Source: Adiantum capillus-veneris (taxonomy: Eukaryota; Streptophyta; Polypodiopsida; Polypodiales; Pteridaceae). Taken from it: DNA of 64,000 bases. Position numbers and translations under genes: made by a program. The stretch covers positions 109,126,549-109,190,548 of the forward strand of contig CM043953.1 of the NCBI GenBank assembly GCA_014529385.2, read 5' to 3'. A model generated the notes under the pieces. The model was given only the letters and a program-made list of their open reading frames with translations, ran no database searches and had not been told where the DNA came from. Of this stretch, positions 9,287 through 20,815 are shown one piece after another (position 1 is the first letter of the stretch; every line of letters begins with the position of its first letter).

Positions 9287-11275
9287 GTGCGTGCACAATT
9301 GGCAGGGATTCTCACTTATAGGGTACATGAGAAGGAAATTAACGTGCCTCAAGTAAAGACCCTACCATTGCCACCACCAAAAAGTATTCCCAATGCTTTT
9401 ACCTTGTTCTTTGATGGAGCTTTTCGACGAGCCACAGGGAAAGCAGGGGGAGGGCTAGTGTTGCTCAACCCAAGTGGAGAGGTGGTCATGAAAGAGAAGG
9501 TCAATCTATCAGGTTCAACTAGCAACAATGAAGCAGAATACGACACACTACTTCATGGTTTGAAGATGTGCATTGGCCAAGGGATAAAACGTCTCATGGT
9601 AAAAGGAGATGCACTTCTCATTGTTAAACAGATTTTAGGCATTTGGGCATGCAAGAATGAAAGCTTAAGGACAAAAGTTCATGCCATTCGTAAGATGTTT
9701 AATCAGTTTGAAGAAGTGCAACTATATCATATTCCGAGGAAACAAAATGAAGATGCCGATTTACTTGCACAACAAGCAGTTACATGTGTTGAGAGAGAAG
9801 TGCAGGTCATCATGGTGGCAGCAGCTGTCAAGCAACCGAGATACCAGGGATTGGAGTCATTGGCTCCCATTATTGGCTACATTTTGGAGGGTGAGTTTCC
9901 ACAAGACTTCACGAAGGCTCAGAAGAGGAGACTCATGAAGAAGGCAAGTTTCTATCTCTTCCTAGAAGGCTCCCTCTATCAAAGAGGGAAAGATCAAGTG
10001 TGCAGAAGAGTACCAACTATCGAGGAAATTCCAGCCATTCTAAAAGGTTTGCATGAAGAGGCATGTGGTGGTCATTTTGCCCAAGAATCAACTGTGAAGA
10101 AGATTTTGCTTGCGGGGTATGTTTGGCCAAGCTTGCATGTGGATGTTCAACATTGGTGTAAAAGCTGTCACAAATGTCAGATAAATGGAAATAGAAGGTT
10201 GGTGCATGGCCCGAGGCAAATAGTGCTTGCAAATGGACCCTTTGAAAAGTGGGGCATTGATGCTATGGGTCCTCTGCCTAGGACAAAAAATGGTAAACTC
10301 TACATTCTAGTGGCTATAGACTATATGACTAGGTGGGTGGAAGCTCAAAGTGTGGCAAGAGTGAATGAGAGGACAGTTAGCAAGTTTGTGTGCACTCACA
10401 TTTGTTGCAGATTTGGCACACCTTTGGAGATTTTTTCTGATAATGGTCCAGGGTTTAGGAAGGGCTTGCTCACAGAAGTTTGTGAAGAGCTTCACATTCT
10501 ACATCGTCATAGCACACCATACTACCCACAGTCAAATGGCTTGGTGGAGAAGGCTAATGGTGTCATTGCAGGAATCATTAGAAAGATGGTGCAAAACAAG
10601 ACAAAATTATGGGATGACTTCTTGGATGGTGCCTTGTGGGCATATCGAACCACATATAGGGAAGCCACAGAGTTCACACCATTTCACTTGGTCTATGGTC
10701 AAGAGGCTTTGCAGGCTATCGAGCTCAACATTCCAACAATGCAGCTTCATGGCAAAGGAGCACAAGATGATCAAGAGGTATGGATGGATCGACTTCTTAC
10801 GTTAGTGGAGCTTGAGTGGAAAAGAGAAGCAGCATACGAGTGCTACAAGAGGAAAGCCACACAAGCGAAAGAAACGCACGACAAGAAACTGAAGGACAAA
10901 GGCATCAAGGAAGGAGAGCTTGTGCTAAGGTATGACAATCGACTTGACAATCGTTTTGATGCCGAGTTTGAAACTAGATGGCAAGGGCCATACATAGTCA
11001 AGAAGGCTTTCAATTCTAGTTACTATCAGCTTATGGACTTGAATGGTAAAGAGCACTCCAGGAAGGTAAACGGGTATCTCTTGAAGCCCTATTTGAGTCG
11101 CCTTCTACCAAAGGATCTACCAAATATCTGTCCAAAGGCCGCTGTCTCATGTAAGTATTGTTACATGAAGCATGAGTGTAACTCCAGCCAAAATTCTGAG
11201 GGGCCAAACAATGAAGATCTCGTCAAGGACTCTGAAGCACTTTCTTTGGAAAAGATGCTCTATGATGGTACATAA
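9287..11275 (+). CDS. pol: Pol C-terminal part: archaeal-type RNase H and integrase
   Basis: This is in the same frame as the preceding pol segment, so a single nonsense codon (9263-9265) divides one polyprotein. It opens with GTG only because of that stop. Residues about 38-165 form a second RNase H with intact acidic residues (LFFDGAF, NNEAEY, VKGDALL, NEDADLLA), the Tat-lineage hallmark. An HHCC zinc region (about 253-300, HEEACGGHF ... CKSCHKC) follows. The integrase core has its triad in GIDAMG, FSDNG and GLVEKAN. The C-terminal GPY-like module reads RWQGPYIVKKA. The stop at 11273-11275 lies 28 bp before the 3' LTR. Confidence 0.9.
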   Translation: MRAQLAGILTYRVHEKEINVPQVKTLPLPPPKSIPNAFTLFFDGAFRRATGKAGGGLVLLNPSGEVVMKEKVNLSGSTSNNEAEYDTLLHGLKMCIGQGIKRLMVKGDALLIVKQILGIWACKNESLRTKVHAIRKMFNQFEEVQLYHIPRKQNEDADLLAQQAVTCVEREVQVIMVAAAVKQPRYQGLESLAPIIGYILEGEFPQDFTKAQKRRLMKKASFYLFLEGSLYQRGKDQVCRRVPTIEEIPAILKGLHEEACGGHFAQESTVKKILLAGYVWPSLHVDVQHWCKSCHKCQINGNRRLVHGPRQIVLANGPFEKWGIDAMGPLPRTKNGKLYILVAIDYMTRWVEAQSVARVNERTVSKFVCTHICCRFGTPLEIFSDNGPGFRKGLLTEVCEELHILHRHSTPYYPQSNGLVEKANGVIAGIIRKMVQNKTKLWDDFLDGALWAYRTTYREATEFTPFHLVYGQEALQAIELNIPTMQLHGKGAQDDQEVWMDRLLTLVELEWKREAAYECYKRKATQAKETHDKKLKDKGIKEGELVLRYDNRLDNRFDAEFETRWQGPYIVKKAFNSSYYQLMDLNGKEHSRKVNGYLLKPYLSRLLPKDLPNICPKAAVSCKYCYMKHECNSSQNSEGPNNEDLVKDSEALSLEKMLYDGT

Positions 11276-11289
11276 ATATACCATCATCC

Positions 11290-11303
11290 TGGGGGAGGGC
11301 TAA
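11290..11303 (+). promoter_or_regulatory. Polypurine tract
   Basis: TGGGGGAGGGCTAA lies directly against the 3' LTR start TGATAG. This is the expected plus-strand primer position. Confidence 0.75.
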
Positions 11304-12895
11304 TGATAGCCGTTTTTCAGCTCTCCATAATTGCCATAGTAAGTTACTCCACCCTACCAAATTCACCCAAACGCTATGGCTATCCCTACAATTTCACTAT
11401 ACATAGGCGTGTGTGAGTTAGGGGGCTTTTCTCATATCTTCTTAAAAACCCTCAGCTAGCTAGTCACTGGGCTAGTTGAGCCAAAAAATAAAAATAAATA
11501 AAAGTATATTATGGCCTCTTTGTGTGTAAATATTTCATTCTATATATGGCCTAAATATAAAGATTTTTTATAATTATTTTGGTATTTTATTTAAATATTC
11601 TACTTAGGTGTGTGTTTTATTAAACGTATGTACACCTTCTTTCATTCTCTTACACCATAATTATATTTTTTGTCAATATTGTACATACTCTAACCTCATA
11701 TTTTTCCTTTATACAAATCACTCCCACATTTTCACCCTCACCCTTGTGAAAACAAAAAATTGATTTCTAATCATTGGTTACTTTTATTATATTATTTACT
11801 TGCATACCTTTTCCTCTTTCACCCAAAATAATTCAAAGAGGGACCATATCATATGATTCCAATATCTTTCCATATCCATAACTCCTCCATACTTTATTAT
11901 TATTTTTACTCATTATTCTAACACCATGTGCTCATTGAGCTAAAGTCCATGAATAGTCCATACACTAGTCCCACCATGTATATATTTCTTTATTCACCAA
12001 TAATCCTCCTCCATGCATGGCTCAAGGGCAACTTGGATACTTTTTATTATAATATGACAAAGGAGGGGCTCACTCTTGGATGCATTGTACAAATTCAACA
12101 AAGGAGGGGGCCACTAAAAGACTTTTGCAGGCATAAAAAACAGGCTTTTTGGTGAGAATTTTTGCACCTATCTCCACTCCGAATTTGGAGCAATGGTCAA
12201 AGGAGAAAATGTAGCCCACGCTCTGAATAATAACCTCAAATTTTTTCATGATTTTTGAAGCTACCAGCGGTGAGCTATGATTTTTTGAGTGGACCCCTGT
12301 CTGCCCACTTTTCTCACAAGTAGCTTTTAGTCTTCTCTCACCCTTCCACACACCTACTCACTCTTACACATCCCTCCCTCTCCTTCCCTCACTCAAACCT
12401 GCAATTTCCATGGCTTCTCCCACCCTCTTCACCATTACCCTTCTCTCTCATCCCTATAGTTCTTTTATGAACCTCTACATACATACACCATCTCTATGCC
12501 TCTCTCTATTATCTCCAAAGTACAATTCCATCTTAACCCTTATATATATACATAAATTCAGCATGTGTACCATGATTAACCTCTCCAAATCAAGAGATCT
12601 CATCAACGAAATTACCATTTTCATCACGATAATCAACCTTGGCGGCGGTGGCGTAAAGAAGAGAAGACGAAGAAGAAGATCGATAGTCATTTTGAGAACC
12701 TACACAAGTAAGTCCAAAACATCTTCAAGCTTCACCATCACCAAGATTTTCTCACTTCATTCAACCATACACCTCATTCTACCCATTGTAAATGTAACAT
12801 TAACTTTCTAGTGATTACTAACCACTAACATACTAACACAAAATAGCCATTGACCTAACCATAAAAGACACCTCGCCTCAAGACATGTGTATAGT

Positions 12896-12943
<48 letters not shown>

Positions 12944-13962
12944 ACTTACTTTCACCTTATCTACCATCAATAATGCTCTCTTTTGAGCCCACACCCATGA
13001 CTCAAGCAGACAAAGAAGGCCCGCAATGTTTTGATATTCAAAAAAATCATAATCCTGATTTGTTAGCTTGTAAATTAGGATTTTCAATAATCTTAATGAG
13101 GGGTCTCCAACCTATAAATAGGCCCCTTTCCTTCTTGTAAAACAACCTCCAATATCTCACATAGCATCCCAACACTCTATGCGTGAGGAGAGATTAGGTG
13201 TAGCAACCACTTGTGAGCTTCACTCTTGGTGTGAGAGAAGCCTTCAAGCTACACATTGCAAGTGAGAGAGCGTGAGTTCCACAAACCTCAAAACCACTAT
13301 TGTATATGCTCCTTCATCATCAATAAATTGAGGTTTGGTGCATCAAAGGCGTAATTCGACGTTCAAATCTTCGTCTTTCCATTTGTGCAATACGGTTTGG
13401 TGAATTCAAGGTGACTTGTGTATTTTGAGTTTTTATCGGTTGATCTTGATTTTAGAGAGTGTTTTAGTGTGTTTTTCATTGCCAGTTTTTTGTCCATTGT
13501 AAGAGGGTATTGTGGTGAGAGGTCTCCCACACCCTAAGACAGTGTGTGTGTGTGTTTTGGCAATGTTTAGCAATCACTAAGCATTGAGTGAGTTTTGTAC
13601 AAGTTCTACGATAGCATCATAACGAACCATCTCCATTTGCAAGTCACAAATAAGGTATTACACAAGATCCTTTCCTCTCTCTCTCTTCCCTTTTCTCTAG
13701 CTCTCTCTGGTCCATTTCATGTGTGTCTTGGTGTGAGGTTGCTTGTGTGTGTTGTGTGGTGCATCTTCTTGGTTGTGCTAAAATCTCTCTTGCGTCCTAG
13801 TTCGCATACCATAACTAGGTGGTGCCCCTATCTTGTTTGGGTTTGGCTGTGGGTTTGTTGTTGTGTTGTGCTTGTGGTTGCCCCAGCCCTAATTGAGCAG
13901 CACGGGAGCCTTGAGGGGTGTTTAGAGGTCGCCTCTCTTGTTGCCCGCCCCGGACCGCCTCA
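11304..13962 (+). repeat. 3' LTR of family T copy 1
   Basis: TGATAGCC to CCTCA, followed by ATGC (13963-13966), the right copy of the target duplication. It is nearly identical to 2705-5382, with scattered single-base differences and a shorter (CT)n run. Confidence 0.93.
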
Positions 13963-13966
13963 ATGC

Positions 13967-14711
13967 CATATATAGCTTTCAATGGTCCGCTACTTAAGCT
14001 AGCTAGATGTTGTGATGCTTGTGGTCCTTCATCATTCATAATCCTCATGTATGCTTACCTTTGATCTTCATCTTTGAGGAATTGCTCTAAGTGATGGCTT
14101 CTACCTCAAGATAAATGAGTGCTTGAAGAAGGCCATCATATCCCTCTCTCAATCCATGAATGATTATTGTAGAGCATTTTATTGCATATTATCCTCTCTC
14201 CGACAAAAACTAGTTGTTGATGTGGGTCTCTAACGCTTTACGATCAATTCAATTGAATTTTCCTCGCTTTAAGATCAATTCAATTGCATTTTCCTCTTCA
14301 TTCCTCCTCAGGCTGGTAAGCTCAAGCCTCAAGTCTACTTGAATTGATGTACTCTTTGAATCATGGATGTTCTTCAAGGTATCCCAAGATTTCTTCGGAG
14401 TGATCACTTCAAGTAGATGGCTGAAAATATCATCCTTGACACTTATCTTCATCATGTTGATTGGAAACATAGATTTATTATCCCATCTGTCCCTTCCCCC
14501 CCTCATTTATTTGATGGGTATTTCCATTTTGTTAGAGAACAATCTTGTAAGAAGAGTAGTGACTCCATCTTCACCTTGCAAGGCAACAAGTAGAGGTTGT
14601 GAAAACTTTGTGCCATCTTCAAATTCAAGAAGAGAATGTTATCAATTGGTATCTTAGCTTTCACTCAGTATCTTCCTAGATATGCTCTCGAAAATATCTC
14701 TGATACCTTGT
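13967..14711 (-). pseudogene. Ty1/copia gag relic with primer site
   Basis: The minus strand at 14506-14249 reads a UBN2-type copia gag segment (DDIFSHLLEVI, KSWDTLKNIHD, LRLELTSLRRNEEE). At 14240-14040 it continues in broken frames with a 'GERI...' and 'YDGLLQALIYLE' stretch that fits the same domain. The reverse complement near 14697-14709 reads AAGGTATCAGAG, a degraded tRNA-iMet primer site. A 5' LTR should therefore start about 14712 and extend rightward. This is separate from the RT relic to its right, because gag should lie to the right of RT in a minus-strand element. Confidence 0.6.
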
Positions 14712-15367
14712 AGAAATATATTTTATTGGATCTGAGTACCAAACTAGGAGACAATCAGGTAGGTGGCTGCATTTTTCCTATGCAGGCAACCAACTTGGCA
14801 CCTCTATAGCTTGAGCTAGAATCTACTTTTGGAAAGTGGGGTAGTTTTATTTCAAGTCCAAACATGTAGAGCATTTTTAGATACTTAGTAGAAAAAATAT
14901 ATCTTTACACCTCAAAATATTAATGGTTAGATTGGGAGATATCATGCATGAAAACACTGTGCTAAATGAGGTTTGGTGCTTGAAATTCTCCATGACTTTG
15001 CAAACCCTTTCACCAATGTAGTAGGTGAATATTGTACAGTTCTACTAACATGTAGGTTGATGGAATATATGATGTGAGCCACAAGTTTTCATGCCATAAC
15101 ATTCCCTCAAACCATCTGCCATAGAGATCCACCATGCACATCTTCCTAAGCACTAGTTCACAACAATGACAAGAGATGATGTGATCTTGTGGCTAGTTTA
15201 CTTATCCAACTTGAGAAATATTCACATTAATCATTGTGTTGTGCCTGTAGTATTGGAAAGGGTAACCTCTTGGGAAGTTTTTGTGATTCCTAATAACTTT
15301 TATGTATAGGAGCTACACATGAAGTCCCTAAGTGAAAGCAACACGCACACGCACACACACACACACA

Positions 15368-15462
<95 letters not shown>

Positions 15463-15789
15463 TGGATGGAGCACGTGCAAAATGCAGTACAAAGTGTGAG
15501 CTTCAATTTATCTTATTTATTATTAGAGAATGACTGATAGCAGGCTATTTGAGCTAGTGTATGATGGAAGGTTGGATATTACCAATCAAAGCACAACGGC
15601 CCTTTACCACCCACGTCCCACTCAAAGGGAGATGTTCGCTTAAGCAATTTATGGACATATATTCAATGTGTATAGTGTTCATATCTCTACACATTGACCA
15701 TGAGCATTTGACATTGTGCAAAACTATCAGAGGACCTTTTGTAAGAAGATCTAGACAATTGTGATATACCTAGTGTCATGAGCCTGAAG
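14712..15789. other. Probable copia LTR remnant and unassigned sequence
   Basis: It begins TGTAGAAATAT just beyond a tRNA-iMet-like primer site, which is the expected position of an LTR. Its far end could not be found. From 15342 to 15458 there is a compound (AC)n then (GA)n microsatellite. Nothing else was recognised. Confidence 0.35.
15342..15458. repeat. Compound (AC)n-(GA)n microsatellite
   Basis: About 25 bp of CA repeats are followed by about 88 bp of GA repeats. Open frames across it on both strands are artefacts of the repeat. Confidence 0.95.
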
Positions 15790-16960
15790 ATTGAAGTGAT
15801 ACTTCACATCAGTGCTTCATCATTGCAAATTTTGGATTTTTTGCAGTTGGATAACATAGGACTATCATAATACAAAAGTAGAACATTTAGAAAAATTCCC
15901 AAAACTCCATGTAGATGAGTAATCCATATAGATTCCTTGCTTGCCTCTGGTGTAGGAACATATTTAATTTTTGTGGTAGGCTGAGAAGTAAAATCTTCCA
16001 AACAAGCTCACCATGAAACTACACCATAAGTAACTATAAAGATATGTCCCAAATAGATCTTTTGATGTCAATGCTCCTTGCATATATTATGCATTTATAA
16101 AACCAATGACACATGCTACTTTGCCGCCAAAGATATTGCACAACTTCTTTGTACAATTGATGTAGCTTATCATGCCTTTTAGTGCCTCCCAATCCTTCAT
16201 AATAGGATTTTCTATAAGTTTGCTAATGACTTCCACTACAAAGTGCAATGCCTCCACAAGCCCCAATTGTGGTTTTCTTCAAAGAACCAATAGAAGATGA
16301 ATAAAGAATCTTGGCCATCAAAACCATGTTTCTCCTTATAATTGAGACAATTTTCTTGTCTAATTTTTACATACTGCATGCCAAAAATATGTTTTGACTT
16401 AGTTAAAGCCTTCATATCAAAGTTCTCATGCAACTTTGTCCTCAAAAATATTATTCTCGGCTATAAGTAATATTCATGTGAAATATCAAGATTAAATGTT
16501 TATGATACATAAATTTCTTATGAAGAGTCAAAGATTAAATTTTCTAAAAAAATTCCTTTTGTAACCTTGAGAGTTTACAAATGCACCAGCTTGTGACATC
16601 ATCCCTTCATGTCTACTTCAAAGAAGAATGTTCCTAAGCTTACACACCAAGTTCTCTTGCCTTTAGCAAAAGAATTCATTGATTGTTCCTTGCATGCAAA
16701 TGTCCTCATGAAGATCACCACTTAAAAATACCATCTTGAATCCATATGAACAAGGTCCATCTCCTCTCTAAAAAAGAAAAAACAACAAACTACACAAAGA
16801 GTATCTGTTGACCATAGGTGATGATATCTCATCAAAGTTTACACCATTCTACTGCTCAAACTCTTTATGAACCAATCTCACATTAAAGTTAAGAATTTTG
16901 TTACTTGGTGGGATCTAAAATTTGTAACCAATTTATACGCTAGTCATGAAGTACTTGAGA
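15790..16960 (-). pseudogene. Ty1/copia reverse transcriptase relic
   Basis: The minus strand from 16900 downward gives NVRLVHKEFEQ, GVNFDEISSP (family: ARLVAKGxxQxxGxDxxExFSPV), then GDLHEDICMQG near 16700 and LHENFDMKALTKSKHIFGM at 16440-16370. These match successive copia RT blocks in the right order. Stops and frameshifts are frequent and the YxDD block was not found intact. The RNase H part below 15900 is too eroded to call firmly. Confidence 0.6.
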
Positions 16961-17290
16961 CTTTGGTGGTATGTTTGTAAATGAATGGAGTCCCCAATAA
17001 ATAGTGATTCGATGTGTCTAAGGCATGTAGAACAGCTAAAAAATTCCATCTTTTCACCCCCCCTCTCTCACTCATCCTCATGTATATACATTTACCTCTC
17101 TACTATGCCTCATTGAATACCTCCCTCTACCACCAACGGTGAGATGAGAACTCAATATATTGAAAGGCTCAAGGGTAAATAAAATTTTTGCAAGTGAGTG
17201 ATGAAGAAGCACCATTAGAGGTGGAAAGGTGAAGCTTCTAGGAGGAGCATTTACAAGGACAAGGTGGTGGCTCCCAAGGCATCTCAATTT

Positions 17291-17319
<29 letters not shown>
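16961..17319. other. Unassigned sequence with a poly-C tract
   Basis: No gene was recognised. Bases 17292-17314 are an uninterrupted run of 23 C on the plus strand, directly before sequence interpreted as an LTR. The exact length of such a run is often unreliable in assemblies. Confidence 0.4.
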
Positions 17320-17321
<2 letters not shown>

Positions 17322-18176
17322 TTTAGCCTTGTAAATTGTAATTATCCCTAAATAAAATCATGCAAGAAAACCTATATAAAGAACCCCAATCTCAGTCAAA
17401 GGGGGATCTCCACATTGTAAATTTCCTTCAGTAAGTACATGAGTGCAACACTAGGAGGCCACTACTGTATTGGGAGGCGGAGTTTTATCTATATCTTGTC
17501 ATTAGCAAGTTAGATTTTTCTATGAGCTTTGCTACTTGCAACTGTCCCTTTGATGGAGTTGTGATTCTTACCCTTACTCCACTATACATTGAAGATTTCA
17601 TAATGTTTAGACACTTTGCTTGTGAGTATGTGTGGAGAGTATGGGTGAGTATAAGTGAGTATGTCGCAGATTTTGGAGGTTTGAGACTATAGTGAAGTAT
17701 TGCATTCAATTGTCATTGATCCTTCTTCCATTCACTCTCTTCACTATCCAACACATTTCTATTACCTTCTATCCTTATTCTTCTCTCTCTCTCTCTCTCT
17801 CTCTCTCTATTCCTCAATCACATACGCACACAATGCCTTGCCATTGCAGCCATTTGACATAGTTGGTTAAGAGAGATTTTGAATAGGCACCCCTTCAAGA
17901 CTCTCACAACACAAGAGTGGTTTCCTCATACCATCATCCTTCCATTTGGATGTATTTTGTGTGTGCATTCTCACTTGGGTGTTAGAAGTTGGCCGGATGA
18001 GGCTGTAACATGAGTGCATATCCCAGTGCCTTTGTGCACGTGTACCATTTGTTGAGTCTCATTTTGCTTCCTAGCCGTACGTTTAGCTAGGTGGTGCCCC
18101 AAAGGTTTTTTTGCCCTCCCTTGATGAGGTCCGTGTGCATCGTCTTGGTGTAGATGCCACGAAGTTGCACACCTCA
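17320..18176 (+). repeat. LTR remnant of a third Tat-like element
   Basis: It ends ACCTCA, five bases before a primer site identical to that of family T. A TATA box (TATATAAA, 17373-17380) lies about 800 bp before the primer site, as in family T. Its body differs from family T, but both share 'ctaggtggtgcccc' in U5 (here near 18088-18100). The left boundary is not determined. Confidence 0.55.
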
Positions 18177-18181
18177 TTAAA

Positions 18182-18198
18182 TGGTGCCCCCACTGAGG
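18182..18198 (+). promoter_or_regulatory. Primer-binding site of the third element
   Basis: TGGTGCCCCCACTGAGG, the same 17 bases as 5387-5403, lies just after the presumed LTR end. Confidence 0.75.
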
Positions 18199-18217
18199 AA
18201 GACTTTGTAAGCTTTCA

Positions 18218-19012
18218 ATGTTCTTGAAAATGAGTGAAGAAACCTTGACAAGGATGCTTGTGGTAGAGGTTTTCTACATCGACATCCATAGTGACAAGTG
18301 CATCCATATCAAGGGAGGAAAGCGAGTAGTCAAACCTCTTTTTCTTGAAGAATCCTCAAAGAAGAACAGGGCCATAAACACCCCTAAGTGGCCCAAGGAA
18401 ATTACACAAGTAAAAGGAAAGGAAGGGTTTAGACACGCTTGAAAGTACATGGTACGCGAAGGGAAGGAGCCACTTGGAAATGCTGGTGCTTCAAGCTCAA
18501 AGCCCACTTCAAACACAGTAGCCAAGATTCTACCAAGGCTACCATGGAGGGTATCTTCTAAGGCAAAGAGACGTAAGATCGCATATTGTTTTATGGAGTG
18601 TATGAGAGTGCAACTGGTACACTTTGTCAACCCCAAAGCAAGGGAATCAAGGGCACTTCCATGTCCAAAGGAAGAGTGGTTTGGCTACTATCCTCGGTGT
18701 TTTAGAGAGTGGGTTGAGAGCCTCCCTGCTCTTCCCTTGCAACTCATCTTAAAGAATATGTCCACAACAGATGCAACAAAGAGGATTGGGGGAGATAAAC
18801 ACCTTAATGGAGTGCTCTTCATGCAACGGTTTGATTACAACAACTACTTGCAGTTGCTATTAGCAAAAAACCTCGGGGTCGTCAAGCACGCTGTCATCAC
18901 TCCCTATGTGATGGTAGATGAGGAGTTTGGTAATGTAAAAGTCATGAAGGGGTGTGATCTATTGTGGATATACAACCTTGTCAATGCCAAGAAGTGCGAC
19001 TGGAATAAGTAA
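18218..19012 (+). pseudogene. Unknown 264-codon leader ORF with one internal stop
   Basis: It starts at an ATG 20 bp after the primer site and ends at TAA 19010-19012. A single in-frame TGA (18440-18442) splits it after 74 codons, and the rest (from 18449) stays open for 187 codons. I do not recognise the family. The first part has a VEVFYIDIH segment. The middle is basic (RVSSKAKRRK). The later part includes EEWFGYYPRCFREWVESLP, a Leu-rich YLQLLLAKNLG stretch and a C-terminal LLWIYNLV. It occupies the place that ORF-A fills in family T and directly precedes an ORF-B relative. Extra ORFs between the primer site and gag are known in Ogre/Tat elements, but I cannot show homology. Confidence 0.6.
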
Positions 19013-19029
19013 GGTTTTACCCTATAAGC

Positions 19030-19422
<393 letters not shown>

Positions 19423-19479
19423 ATAAAGATTTCTATAAAAGAGAAAAAAAAGCTGCTGCAATTTTGAAATCTTGAGCAG

Positions 19480-20340
19480 ATGGATTTCCCAAAATTCTAT
19501 GGGAAGCCGGGTGAAGTCGCCCCTGATTTTCTAGACAATCTAGAAATGGCCTTCTTGGTATACGGACGAGATGAGGAAGCTACTTGGTCAAGGCCTTCCC
19601 ATCGGTTTTGTGGGAGGGGGCCAAGGCTTGGTACCAGACTCTCCCTCCAGACATGAGAGAGGATTGGGAGAGACTAAAGATGACTTTTCTCAGCAACTAT
19701 CAACATCAAGAGTCCCTAGATGAAATATGGAGACAACTTCAAGAGCTCCATCAGTCTGTTGAATAGTTATAAGGCATACAAAGATCAGTTTCTCAAAATC
19801 TGGGAGAAGTGGTCATCCTCCTTAGGCGAGGGAGAAAGGGCACTTGATTGTTTTATAGTAGGAATTTATCCGATCCTACAAGAAAAATTAAAAGGGAAGT
19901 TTCCAACTTTCTATGATCAAGCCATTCTTCATGCAAGAGAGAAGGATCGTAAGATGAAGTTCCAAGATCAGCTGCCAGGAGGAATCAAGCCTCCACCAAT
20001 GGCACATAAGTCAGGGCTAGTGGAAGGGGTAGCCCCAACCAACCCCGAAATTGCACAACATGAGCTATTGAAACAAATTACCAACTAGTTGGAAAGACTC
20101 TCCTTAAACTTGGTTCAAGGTGTGCGACCCCCACCACAAGCCAATGGAGCTAATTGTGAAGGTGGTCAACGGAAAGCTAGGAAATATGTATGCTACAATT
20201 GTGGGTAGGTCATGGTATGTACTATTTTCCCTTTCCTTGCCAAGGGAATGGTAATCCATGATGCCTACCTCGACAAAAAGTAACCCCTCCACGTGATAGG
20301 CCACAAGCAAGGCCTGTTGCACCCATGGCACCACTGATAT
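19480..20340 (+). pseudogene. Gag relic of the third Tat-like element
   Basis: The ATG at 19480 opens [20 protein letters not shown], the counterpart of the family T gag start. Frameshifts move the reading to 19584 (WEGAKAWYQTLPPDMREDW) and then 19720 (YKAYKDQFLKIWEKW, DCFIVGIYP). Near 20190 a zinc knuckle begins CYNCG but meets a stop, with GHG and further residues in another frame. Pol is absent: after about 20380 the sequence turns abruptly into an LTR end of family T. Confidence 0.75.
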
Positions 20341-20387
20341 AGATATTAAGGCCCCCGGCACCACCACCACTCGCACCAGCGGAAATT

Positions 20388-20491
20388 CATTGTGTTGTGC
20401 TTGTGGATGCCCCAACCCCAATTGAGCAGTACGGGAGCCTTGAGGAGTGTTTAGAGGTCGCCTCTCTTGTTGCCTGCCTCCGACCGCCTCA
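20388..20491 (+). repeat. Fragment of a family T LTR 3' end
   Basis: It matches 13859-13962, from TTGTGTTGTGCTTGTGG to CCGCCTCA, with a few changes. It abuts the third element's gag directly, so a deletion or recombination joined the two. Confidence 0.8.
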
Positions 20492-20815
20492 GTACAAAAA
20501 CAACAAAACTATGTACCTCACACAACTATCCCACATGCGTAGAGACAGATGGCACACACCGCCTTATACACTTTGTACAAGCATGCTTTATTTACATACA
20601 AGGGTCCCAAAAGCATTAAAAAGAAAATCTCTCAAAGTATTTGGGGTGGGCCGCACCATTCCACAAAAACATGTCCCATATTGCCCCCCAACATGCATGG
20701 AACACTTCAACTATTTCATGTATGTACTATAATATCCTATAGATACCCTCCATTTTGCATGCCACAAAAGCATCTCTATGTAAATTGAGATCTTAAAAAA
20801 AAATAGATTGACTAT
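20492..20815. other. Unassigned sequence
   Basis: No recognisable feature. The open frames here have no motif support. Confidence 0.4.

Larger units (their letters stand above)
2705..13962 (+). mobile_element. Ty3/gypsy Tat-lineage LTR retrotransposon (family T, copy 1)
   Basis: This is a complete element of about 11.3 kb. It holds a 5' LTR, primer site, two small leader ORFs, gag, protease-RT-RNase H, a second RNase H, integrase, a purine tract and a 3' LTR, flanked by ATGC on both sides. The second RNase H after the usual gypsy RNase H marks the Tat group of plant elements. The two LTRs look nearly identical by eye apart from microsatellite length, so insertion was recent. The coding part is almost open. 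It has one nonsense codon plus a one-base change at the gag/pol junction, and one nonsense codon between the RNase H domains. Confidence 0.93.

Noticed and set aside
10365-10805. 146-codon frame inside the integrase region
   Set aside because: It overlaps the real integrase in another frame and has no motif of its own.
14040-16960. Copia gag (14040-14506) and RT (15790-16960) as one element
   Set aside because: On the minus strand gag should be to the right of RT. Here it is to the left, with a primer site and LTR-like start between them.
17292-17314. Poly-C run taken as a functional element
   Set aside because: A homopolymer of this length may be a sequencing or assembly artefact, and nothing around it supports a role.
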